DNA from: Paraspadella gotoi
Lineage: Eukaryota; Chaetognatha
DNA length: 64,000 bases
Direction: 5' to 3'
Assembly (NCBI GenBank): GCA_051294375.1
Contig: CM119267.1
Span: forward strand, 999,601-1,063,600
Shown here: positions 54,765-64,000 of the stretch, in pieces
Layout of the letters: every line of letters starts with the position of its first letter
Numbering within the stretch: the stretch's first letter is position 1
Notes under the pieces: model-generated
What the model was told of the DNA's origin: nothing
Database searches by the model: none
What the model saw: the letters and a program-made list of their open reading frames with translations, nothing else
Translations under genes and position numbers: made by a program

Positions 54765-57700
54765 AGAAAAGTTCGTGGAATGTCTTTAAATTCCTAGATG
54801 CAGATTCACAACATAATTAGCCCGCCCTAATCAAGGAATCATATTTAGAAATGGATAGCATTATTGTTCGATGACATTAATAAAATACATTACTTTGCTA
54901 CTTTCAACTTTAGCAAAAAAAACTGCAAAATTTAAATGAGATTAAAAAGTTCTTTTTGACAAGTTTCCAATCGGCGTTGTTTTCCAACCAGATCGACTGG
55001 CTTGTCACTACATGCCTCCGCCATCTTTTCGCTCTTCGCATCAAAACCCAAATTTGTACAAAAAGAATCAGGAATTTTTCTCCTTCGGTGAAATTGGATG
55101 GAGTCGCCTCTGTAATCCTTTACCCTCCGGTCGGTCACCTTTCTTTTTTAATTAACATTATACATTATACCTTAACTTCTTTTTTTTTTTTTTCCGATTC
55201 CATCTTCAGCGCCGGAGATGTCGCGCGTGTATTCCTGCGAAGTCTTCGACGACCTGGAGGTGGCCTCCGCCGTCGCCTCGTCTCAGTCCTTCATCTGCCT
55301 GACCCACTCGGTCGAGTCCGCTCCTGCTCCCGGTCTCAGCTCCAACAAGCGAGTCATCGTCGTCGGTTATCACGGCAATTTCGTCACGGCTTCGTCCATC
55401 GAGGCTTTGGACGGTGAGGGGCATTTCATTTTGGACGGTGAGGGGCATTTCATTTTGGACGGTGAGGGGCATTTCATTTTGGGATTGACCTTCATTGGCA
55501 TTTGGGTCTTTGGGCATTGGACCCCTGACATTAGCTATTGGGATAAATTACAAATTAACGCTCGAATTCATTGCTACGATTTATTTTCACGAATAAAACG
55601 TCAAGATTTGTCGATAAAATTATGAATTTAACTGCGATTGTTTCCAATGAAAACCTTTCGCCGTCCGATCTCCTGTCTGGGCAGAGTTTCCTGGAAGGGA
55701 GGAGGAGGGGGGTGATAAGAAAAAAAGCTTAAACTAGGAACATTTCTAAAATTTAAAAAATGTTGATAAGAATCGAAAGATAATGTTTCCCAATCTTTTT
55801 GGATTGTAAAGCCTATTCACTTATTTTGGTTTTCTCACGCGCGATCATTCACTCCATTCATTTGAATCGATTCGTTCACTACTTCGTTCATCCAATCGTT
55901 CACTACTTCTTTCATTGGATCATTCAATCTTTTGTACATTAAATCGATCACTACTTCGTTCATCGAATCGTTAATTTCTTCGTTCATCAGATTATTTAAT
56001 CTTTCATACATCAAATCAGTCATTCCTTCATTCATCAAATCAGTCACTTCTTCGTTCATCAAATCGTTTACTTCATTCATCGATTCGTTCACTTCTTCAT
56101 TCATCGAATTGTTCACTTACTTCATTAGCGTCGTCTACTCAGACTTCCCGAACGGCGTCTCTTCGCTGCGACGGCGGAAGCGGAGGAAGCGGCTCTCTTC
56201 CGCGATTTGACCCGTTTGTTGTTATTGTTGTTGTTCCTGCTGTTGGCACCGTCGGATGAAACTGCTGCGGCGGCCGCGGCTGCCGCGGCAGCGGGAGCAC
56301 TCCTGCGACGTGGACGCGGCGCCGATCTATTCTTGGATCCCGCGCGATTCTTCTGTAACCTAATTCGCTTCTGCGCTTTAACTCTTCCGTTGGACGCGGC
56401 CCGACGACGTTTGGCCAATGGACGCGGCTTAGGAACGCTTCTTGAGGAGGAACGAGAACGCTTCCTAGCGGCCGGCCGGCTGCGCTTCCTGGTCTTTGGT
56501 ACGGGGCGAGGTTTCGGGGGGCGCTTCCTTTTCCTCGCCGGCATCTGCGGCGGAGGTTTTAAATCATTGGTTTTCTTGTCGGCGTCTGCTGAGGATCGAT
56601 AGGGGGATGGGGGTAACGGAGGAAGGAAGGAAGGAAAAGAAGAAGAAAGGAAGGAAAATAAGAAGGAAGGAAGGGATGATACGTGTCCGTGAAATGGGCA
56701 TCGCGGGCAGAGATTTTTCTCTCTGATTTACCTTGTTTGTCGTTCGCTGATGCGGGTCCTGCTTGCCTTGCCGCTACGACTGATTTTTTAGTCTTTTCTC
56801 TGGAAATTAATTAAAATGTCTTATCCTTTTTCACATCCGTCTTCAGTAGTGAGTTAAACTTTAACTCACGAGTTGTTATTGGCGTTTTCTTTGGCGTTGT
56901 CGATCACCGCCCTCGCGTTTCGGACCGCGTTGACTCCGGCGGCTATAGCGGCTGCTGCTCTCGCGTTGAGTGCGGCGGCGTTCGGTTCGCGCGGCGTCGC
57001 TGCCGCCTTCACATGAGATGCAGCGGCTGGCGCGGCCGCCCTTGCGTTTGGGACGACAACGGCGGGTCCGTTTGAATCCGAAATATCATCATCATCTTCT
57101 TCTTCTTCTTCTTCTTCCTCGTCTTCGTTGTCGTCGTCGTCGTTCGCTGAATTGCCAATAATCGGGTCCCTTTCGTTGTTGTTGTTTTCGTTGTTGCCTT
57201 CTTTTTCCTCGACGCCCATTTTCTTTCGATTCGCGATTTTTGTTGGAATTAAAACTTAAAAAAAAAATCACATTAGTCAATAAATGTTTTCAAGTCGGGT
57301 ACGAATTCGTTTTAAACGAGTTTGTTATGAGCGAATACGAATTTCCAGGGACCAGCCCAGATATATAAAAATAATTCATTTGTTTTGAAAAAAAAAGTTT
57401 TTTATACATACACCTTTTCACGATTCAAACAAATAATTTTAATCATTAAAATCATATAAAATAATAAAACAAATTTCAGACAAAGACGTGGTCCAAATTG
57501 GGGCGCATCCGGGAGCCAAACATTTCCTCGCACTGACCAAGTCTGGCGATGTCTACAGTTGGGGCAGCGGAGAGTCGGGACAATTGGGTCACGGAGACGT
57601 CGCCACCCTCGAAACACCGAAGATGATCGAGCCTCTTTGCGGAAAGGGAGTCGTCTACGTCGCGGGTAGGGCCCAATGCTCGGATTGAGTTAGTGCTTAA

Positions 57701-60700
57701 TCTTGTTTATTTAACTTTTTACAAATTTCAATAAATGGATTCATTTTTTCTATTTTTCTTCTTTTTTTATTTCTTTCATATTCATATCCTTGTCATATTT
57801 ATCTTTCCTTTTCCTTTTTATTTCAAGTCGGGAGCTCCTACAGCGCCGCCGTCACTTCCACCGGCGAACTCTACACTTGGGGCAAGGGCACATACGGCCG
57901 ATTGGGCTTGGGGTCATCCGACGATCACTCGCAGCCCGCCCTCGTCACTTCTCTCAAGGGTCATCACGTGACCCGCGTGGCATGCGGCTTCGGCGACGCC
58001 CAAACCCTCGCCTGCACCGAAAGGGGCCAACTCTTTTCCTGGGGCGACGGCGATTACGGAAAGTTAGGCCGCGGGGGCAGCGAGGGCTGCAAAGTGCCCA
58101 AGCGGGTCGAACTGCCCTCATCCACGGCCGATGGCTTCGTTCCCGAAGAGATCGTGGACGTCCGGTGCGGGGCGCAGTCTAGTTTCGCCCTCGCCCGCTC
58201 GGGGGCAGTCTATTCGTGGGGCAAGGGGGATCTGCACCGGTTGGGTCATGGATCCGAAGAACACGTTAGGTAATGAGGAAGAGAAAAGGGGGGGGGGGGA
58301 ATGCCATCTTTCTTTTTTCAACTCTTCTGTACAGTAAGTACTACAATTCTATTCTTTTTTTTTACCTGATTCCCATTTTAAACCTTTCTATCTCTCAATC
58401 TATCTACCTTTTTATCTCTTCCCTTTTTTTCTTATATCCTCATCTTTCCAATCTTCTTCCATCTCTTTTAATTTCTTTCCCACATTCCCATCTCATTTTC
58501 AATTCCTTCTCATCCCCATCATCTTCCCATCTCATTTTCAACTCCTCATCTTTTTTCCACATTCCCATCTCATTTTCAACTCTTTCCCACATTCCCATCT
58601 CATTTTCATCTCCTTCTCATCTCTTTCCCACATTCCCATCTCATTTTCACTTCTTTCTCATCTCATTCCCATCACCTTCCCATCCTCCTCCTCGTCCAGA
58701 TTCCCCAAGAAGATCTCGGGCCTCTCCGCCCATCGGGTCGTCGACCTCGGGATCGGGACTTCCTTCTCTCAGGCGATCGACGAAGAAGGACGCGTCTTCG
58801 TTTGGGGCAAAATTGGCGGCGGCGAATCGCCCAAGCCAACGGTGATCCTATTTAATCTTCAAACGAGTTAAATAAATCAAATAAATAAATAAATATTAAA
58901 TATATTATTAAAACAGATAAATGCTGTGACTCCGCCAACGGCCGAGGTCCTCGACCCGGCGAGCGATCTTTCCCCGACAGCTCTGCCGCCGCGCACAGCC
59001 GCCCAATCGACGCAGTCGACGGAGGCGTCCTTACCGCCGGCGCCTCCGCCGCAGCAGCCTTTCCCGCCCTCGTCGATGGCGAGTTCGGCGACGACGACAG
59101 CGACGACGACTTCCGTGGTTCATCCGACGCCGATGCAGATTCAGTGTTTGGCCGACTTCAAAATCATCGGCGTCACTTGCGGACCGGGACAGGCTTTGTC
59201 GTGGACGAGGAACCACGCCGCTTGGAATATCGGGGACAAGGTTGGGTAGAGGAGGGTGGAGTGGGACGGGACTAATGATAACGACGACAATGACTGTATT
59301 TAATATTAAACCGTTATGGTAATGGAATAGACATTTATCAATACTCTAATCAAAACACGACAAAATGCAAATGACATTAATGGACTCATTTGAAATCTTT
59401 ATTTCCCCCCCTCTTCCTCTCTCTCTCTCCCTCCACCTTCCCCTTTTTCTCACTTTCCACTCTCTCCCTCCCCTCCCTTCCATCCCTATCCACCCCATTT
59501 CCCCCCTCCCTCTCTTCCCCCTCAGGTCCCCTTCGTGGTCGATCTCTGCGAAGAGACTCTCTCTCTCCTCTCCTCTCTCCTCCTCCAATCCTCTTCCTCG
59601 ATGATCGACTCTTCCTCCTCTCTCCTCCTCTCCTCCTGGCCGCCGACGCAAGACAAGGAATGCCTCACCTTCTCCGTTCTCGATCTTCTCTCCCTTCATT
59701 TCGCCGCCGCCGCCGCCAACGAGGCCGACGCCGCCTCGCTCGGCCTCGCCGCCGATTCCCCGCTCCTCCTCTCGCTCAAGCGGCGCATCGTGGATCTCGC
59801 GTCGACGCCGGGAGTCGTCGCCTCGGTGCAGCACGCGGCGCAGGCGGCGCTGCAGGCAGGATGGGTCTTCCTGCTGCCGACGCCCGAGGAGAGGGCAAAG
59901 GCTTTGTCCGGTGAGTTCCGGGTGTTGGGATGATTGATAACAAATCAATTCGTAATATTAGTTTTCAGGTCTCATGTATAAGTCATGACATGAGGGGAAT
60001 GATTAAAAAGAAGAGAAAGAAAGAAAGAAAGAAAAAGAAAGAAAGAAAGAGAGAGAGCAAAAAAGTAAATTATGGAGAGAATAATGGTCAGATAATGTCA
60101 ATGATTTGAAAAACCCAATAAATGTTTTTCATTCACAGTAAATTTCATAATGAGATTACTAATATTACTAATATTATATAATGAATAATTTATAATCCTT
60201 TAATTCCCCAGGCCTTCTTCCTGCCGCGGGCCACGCCTCTCCTCTCCGCGCCATGTCTCCCGGTCAGCGCTTCATGACGGATCTCCTCGTCGTCAGCCTC
60301 ATGGCGGACGGAGGACTCGAGTCGACCCTCGACGCCGCCGTCGACTCTGAGATGGTGGAGATCGAGGAGAGGATGTTAGAAGGTAAATAATAATCAGGGT
60401 TAATAATAACCAGGGTTTTTAATTCTCGGTTAATCGGGGGGAGGAAATTTGAATGTCAAACACTAATAAAGTTTACAAGTTGGACAAAATGGTTTGACGT
60501 AAAACCAATCAGTCTGAGATTCATTAGCTGGTCCATTTCCTGCGATGTTATGTTTAGAAAAGAGACAGATCAATCACGTTACGAGGCCAACCATTAATTA
60601 AATGATTATGTATTCAGGCGACGTTTGTCCCGACGAATCAGACGTCGGCGACGTCGAAGGCGACGTCACGTCTTCCGCCATCAAAACCGAAGAAGGAATT

Positions 60701-62616
60701 TTAGAGGAAGAGAAAGAAAAGCGACTCGCGACGTCCGACGCAGAGACCAGCGGCATTCCGTTGCTGCAACTCGTGCAGCAACTCTTGCGGAACGCCTCTA
60801 TGCAGACTTTGGGGAATCTAGAGGTTGGGGAAAAAAGCTCCAATATCATTCGAGTTAAACTTGGCTTAAATCTCGTTTTTTTTTTCCTAGGAATTGGATG
60901 GGAATTTCAAATCGGGAGCATCAAACGCTTTCAAAGAGGAATTAGCTCAAGGTTTGGCTTTTTAACTTTTGGTCTTGTTACGTTCTTTTGTTTGTAAATA
61001 TCAGTTTTAGTTTATTGGATAAACTTTATTTGAACTGTTATTCCCTCAGATTTTGATTCATCGCTAGAATCAATAAACGCGACGGCGATCGAGCTGCTCC
61101 TCCGATTCCAACGACTCCTCGTGGGGCGGATGTTTCCAAAAGTGAAGGTCAGTTAAAAGGTGATGTGGAGGTCACGAGTTCACGTCTCTGCGTCGCACGT
61201 TCGAGACGTCGCCCGTAGATTTTGACTCAATCTTCAGATAAGTCAGCAATAAAAAGTCACAATGTATTTTTAAGCAGAAAATGAGAAACTGTCCAGAAAA
61301 ATCTCAAAAACCGTTATTCAAGACGGGCAACTCCAAAAATGAGAATGAATGAATGAATGAATCTACGGATTCTGCGGATTTCTGCGGCCTTTTAGTAAAA
61401 AGCTTCGTTAATAAAAAGCAAAGAGAGAGAGAGAGAGAGATGGAGGCGAAAAAATAAGTAATTAAGTAATTCCTCTTTCCTCCTCTTTATACTAACTTTT
61501 CTTTTCATCTTCAGGAGCACCACAGCTCCTCCGAATTAACTTCTCCCCGTCCCGCGAGTCTGACGTCGCAACAACTCGCCGCTGCATCTCTGCTGCGTAA
61601 ATACGTCGTCCTTTTGGTCAGCCACGTCGCCGGTAAGGCAGAGATTGGAGGGTGGATGACAGAATTGGCAGATGGTAGATAAATATTAGATAATTGCAGA
61701 TGGTTGGTGATCAATAGTGATTGGCAGATATTCTTTGGCAGATAGCGTTTGATGGTCAACGTCAGTGGTTTGATGGCAGAGGTGTATCTCTCCCTCTCTC
61801 CCCCTCTCTCTCCCTCTCTCCCTCTCTATTCTTTCCTCACCCTTTTCCCCACCTTTTTTCCAGACATCCTTCCCCTCGCGACCTCCTTGGCGGCCTTTAG
61901 CGCTCGCAACTTCAGCGCCGTATCCGACATCATGATGGAGGACGCTATCGGGATCCTCTTACCGGAGATGATCGTCGGCGCGGTCCTGCTGCTGCTGAAG
62001 GCGCCCGGCGTCGTCCTCGCCTCCGGTTGCGTCCCAGTCTTGGGCGGCCTGCTGGACATCCTGGATCGATTCAACCGCCTCGCTCCTGGTGAGTCGGTGG
62101 TTGTTTTTTGTTTGTTTGTTATTAAAACGACAATTGTTTTGTTGGACTCAATGTTTTGAAGAATCACTTGAAATGTCAACGGGGCAATGATAAAGTTGAT
62201 GACAATCATCAATTAAATATTTAAGTAATCAATTATGCTTTGTATGTAATGAGAAGAAGATTTGGCTCTTGAGGTGGGATGTCGATCATTGGTCGGTCTC
62301 AGGTTGTCGTAAGATCTATGTTTCGACGGCCACCAATCACATCACAAGGCGGACCAAAGTTCGTTTATGGCTCTATTCAGTTTATTTATAAGTCTATTGT
62401 AATAAATCCTTGGATAAATTTCTTTTTCATCTCCAAATCTCTTCTTCGTCCAGGAATGCAACGCGAAGAGAATGAGGACTTGGCCTGGCCGGGATTTCTC
62501 TCTACTTCAACGCGCGGATATCAGAACACGACGGAGACTGAATGCCCCGTCATTAGGAAGGAAGACTTTGAGAATCACAACAAGGACGGGGGATTGTGGC
62601 TCATTCTTAAGGGCAA

Positions 62617-62679
<63 letters not shown>

Positions 62680-62945
62680 AAATATCTCCCTCTCCCAGGT
62701 CTACGACATCCAAGACATCAAAGACGATCTGTCCTCAACGGTGGAGGATTTCTCGACTGCCTCGTCGCTAGAGGCGTTGGCGTCGTCCGATCCGGCGTTG
62801 AAAGAGCGCCTCGACTCTTCCTGCGTCGGCGTCTTTCTCAAACCGGAAGACGACGTGGTGCAGTCGACGGACGTTTCCACGGTCTCGTCTCCGCTCGTCG
62901 ATGCGGCCCGGTCGCTTGCCTTTCTGCTCGGGATGCATGCAGCCG
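50734..62945 (+). CDS. HERC2: HERC2 giant E3 ubiquitin ligase, N-terminal ~1454 residues (3' part outside window)
   Basis: HERC2 is a HECT E3 acting in DNA damage signalling and centrosome control. Twenty exons fit in phase: 50734-51095, 51957-52128, 53329-53649, 53921-54074, 54147-54220, 54411-54717, 55210-55413, 57480-57665, 57828-58269, 58700-58841, 58917-59240, 59526-59910, 60212-60382, 60618-60823, 60891-60951, 61050-61147, 61515-61632, 61864-62088, 62454-62617 and 62699-62945. Signatures: [36 protein letters not shown], the first RCC1-like propeller ([34 protein letters not shown]), [14 protein letters not shown] helices, and a cytochrome b5-like domain ([20 protein letters not shown], about residues 1355-1450). 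The order matches the HERC2 N-terminus, not HERC1. Exon 2 has no ATG and was found by phase. The first propeller blade (exon 7) is diverged or shortened. Confidence 0.95.
51530..51850. repeat. Cluster of GATCACATGA-type palindromic motifs in HERC2 intron 1
   Basis: ATGTGATCA, GATCACATGAC, CACGTGATCACG, GATCATATGATCA and CACGTGATCA occur within 300 bp, in two loosely similar ~200-bp halves that also share AACCATAAGA. It may be a degenerate duplicated element. Confidence 0.45.
52129..53328. other. HERC2 intron 2
   Basis: 1.2 kb of AT-rich sequence. I see no gene, no match to the dispersed families described here, and no long open frame. Confidence 0.6.
54718..54768 (+). repeat. (GA)n microsatellite at a HERC2 donor
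   Basis: GTGAGAGAGAG continues into ~20 GA units immediately after exon 6. Confidence 0.95.
55404..55484 (+). repeat. 24-bp tandem triplication spanning the HERC2 exon 7 donor
   Basis: Three perfect copies of TTTGGACGGTGAGGGGCATT plus TCAT. Donor GT dinucleotides are at 55414, 55438 and 55462. The unit is 8 codons and open in the exon frame (GEGHFILD). Confidence 0.95.
55835..56118 (-). repeat. Minisatellite of TTCATTCATCAAATC-like units
   Basis: Degenerate 12- and 24-bp units (TTCGTTCATCAAATCG and variants) cover ~280 bp in HERC2 intron 7, directly downstream of the nested minus-strand gene. It stays open on the minus strand only because of its period. Confidence 0.85.
56125..57219 (-). 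CDS. Nested gene in HERC2 intron 7: acidic-to-basic, probably nuclear, protein
   Basis: Three exons on the minus strand: 57219-56870, 56799-56732 and 56588-56125. They have canonical GTGAGT and GTAAAT donors and CAG acceptors and keep phase, giving 882 nt, 293 aa. The N-terminus ([19 protein letters not shown]) is followed by a long Asp/Glu run. An Ala-rich middle (about residues 55-115) contains the repeated word NARA ([36 protein letters not shown]). The second exon and the start of the third are Lys-rich ([18 protein letters not shown]). The C-terminal ~150 residues are Arg/Lys/Ser-rich ([22 protein letters not shown]), with an Ala run. I recognise no family. Charge layout suggests a chromatin- or RNA-binding protein, for instance a linker-histone or sperm-basic type, as inference only. 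Confidence 0.7.
58318..58699 (+). repeat. Pyrimidine-rich tract with CCCATCTCATTTTCA repeats
   Basis: At least six copies of CACATTCCCATCTCATTTTC-like units run up to the 3' splice site of HERC2 exon 10. Confidence 0.93.
59402..59525 (+). repeat. C/T-rich tract before HERC2 exon 12
   Basis: Nearly pure pyrimidine for ~120 bp, ending CCCTCAG at the exon. Confidence 0.95.
60004..60056 (+). repeat. (GAAA)n microsatellite in HERC2 intron 12
   Basis: AAAGAAAGAAAGAAAAAGAA and further GAAA units, then GAGAGAG. Confidence 0.95.
62618..62676 (+). repeat. (GA)n microsatellite in HERC2 intron 19
   Basis: It begins at the donor GTGAGAGAG and continues for ~27 GA units. The whole 81-bp intron is little more than this repeat plus the acceptor. 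Confidence 0.96.
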
Positions 62946-63063
62946 GTGAGGGCGACAAGGGATGATCGATGGGAAAGGGGAACATATGAAAGAATTTATA
63001 TTAAGAAATTGGTACAACCAATTTAAAAAAATGTATTCATTTTTTTCAATTTAAACATGCTAT

Positions 63064-63323
63064 TGTGGCGAATCCTAAATTCGCCTCCCGTATAGCATGG
63101 TGAAACTCAGCTCGTCCCATTGACTTGGACAGCTAAGTACTCGTTCACCAACCATGAGTTCCGTTTCAATCCCCTCACTGTCACACTGGTTAAAGTGTGA
63201 TGGTGTTGGCATAAACACATCCAGTAACATGGGGTGGTCACTTCAGGTCCAAAGCCCTGTGCGCCAGCTGTCGGGAAATGCCTCACACCCTGGGCCTCAC
63301 GCATGTCCCCCCATTGCCATAAG
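63064..63323 (-). repeat. Dispersed repeat family B, copy 3
   Basis: It starts TGTGGCGAATCCTAAATTCG and ends CCATTGCCATAAG. It lies in the HERC2 intron after exon 20. Confidence 0.8.
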
Positions 63324-63502
63324 TGGTGAGCCCTCCTATCGAACACACAACCGCTGTGTACCGTCGCTCACGTTGTTGCTTAAGGATATGCATTAAGGCG
63401 TAGTGAAAGTTACGTATGGAAATTCTAAAAGTAAATTATGAACAACATACGCATCAGTAAATATTAATTTGTAAAAAAAATTATTTTAAATGATTTTTTT
63501 TA

Positions 63503-63908
63503 AAAATTTTCGCAGTAGGCTATATTTATATATAGTACTATCCTTATAAAATCGAAAAATTTCAAAAATAGGCTTTTCTTAATTTTGATTGCAGATTGAA
63601 TTTCTGTCAAAAGTTGATAAAGAGAAAATATTAATTATTTTTAAAAATTCTTTCATTAAGTGGGTTAAAATTAAAAAAACTATATTTAATATATAAAAAG
63701 TTAATTTTCAGGCTAAAATATAGCTTTTTTTAATTTTTGACCCACTTAATGAAGGAATTTTTCAAAAAAGGGTTATATTTCTTTTTATCAACTTTTTATG
63801 ACAAATCCAAATCTGCAGAAAAAAAACTTTTAAAAAAAAACTGTTTTGAAATTTTAAACATTTATTGAATTAGTACTAGTATAAATATGGCCTACTGCGT
63901 AAATTTTA
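63503..63908. repeat. ~400-bp imperfect fold-back (inverted repeat) element
   Basis: Outer ends CGCAGTAGGCTATATTTATA (63511) and the complementary ATAAATATGGCCTACTGCG (63881-63899) pair. The arms continue inward through AGTTGATAAAGAGAAA / TTTCTTTTTATCAACT and CATTAAGTGGGT / ACCCACTTAATG to a centre near 63700. AT-rich and non-coding; a MITE or fold-back element is likely. Confidence 0.8.
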
Positions 63909-64000
63909 AAATTTATTATAAATTTTTTTTATGTATATATGTTCATTAGTATAATGTTGTTCGTTCCTCACTTTTAGAATTTTAATTAAAGTTAAATTTA

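Noticed and set aside
55835-56116. Minus-strand frame of repeated MNE-type peptides
   Set aside because: It is a minisatellite whose period avoids stops. It has no splice link to the nested gene, which ends in a stop at 56125.
50734-62945. HERC1 as an alternative to HERC2
   Set aside because: The N-terminal segment before the propeller and the cytochrome b5-like domain after it follow the HERC2 order.

Overview
The window is 64 kb of invertebrate animal nuclear DNA. The genes are intron-rich, with GC-rich exons and AT-rich, mostly short GT-AG introns. The gene set (TDP-43, HERC2, Rabex-5, STEEP1, WRN-type RecQ, SLC47-type MATE) is metazoan, and the density rules out a vertebrate. I cannot name the phylum. 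Two 10-N gaps and several single-base frame breaks point to a draft assembly, probably long-read based.

Layout, all on the + strand unless stated. 1-5420: 3' part of Rabex-5 (RABGEF1), with a set of unrecognised exons inside one intron. 5719-7708: proteasome lid subunit PSMD7. 8270-11317: mitochondrial unfoldase CLPX. 12301-15888: a large unrecognised Ser/Glu-rich protein. 16329-16646: TMEM14. 16815-18689: an intronless MATE transporter. 19387-19972: MRPL20. 20136-25189: WRN/RecQ helicase. 25389-26989: proteasome subunit PSMB7. 27354-28939: an ER-type FKBP with EF-hands, frame-broken just before its RDEL tail. 29801-30962: STEEP1. 31196-34181: a Ser-rich protein and an ankyrin-repeat protein, possibly one gene. 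34745-40821: DHX15. 41853-47002: a DIRS-type tyrosine-recombinase retrotransposon. 47857-50320: TARDBP (TDP-43). 50734-62945 and beyond: HERC2, with a three-exon minus-strand gene nested in its intron 7. The last kilobase is repeats.

The genes are housekeeping: protein turnover (PSMD7, PSMB7, HERC2, CLPX), RNA processing (DHX15, TDP-43), genome maintenance (WRN, HERC2), trafficking (Rabex-5, STEEP1) and mitochondrial function (CLPX, MRPL20, probably TMEM14). No pathway-level cluster is evident. Except for the nested minus-strand gene, every gene points the same way. Some gaps are only 160-200 bp, which raises but does not prove polycistronic transcription with trans-splicing.

The most unusual material is non-coding or accessory. 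The DIRS element shows terminal inverted repeats plus an internal complementary region, and sits inside a ~22-bp minisatellite. Tandem duplications straddle 5' splice sites and create arrays of identical donors (HERC2 exon 7, DHX15 exon 4). There is a two-branch dispersed repeat family, a ~400-bp fold-back, two nested genes, and a GC-AG intron in TARDBP. Exon coordinates were assigned by eye from splice motifs and reading phase. For the complete genes the summed exon lengths divide exactly by three.
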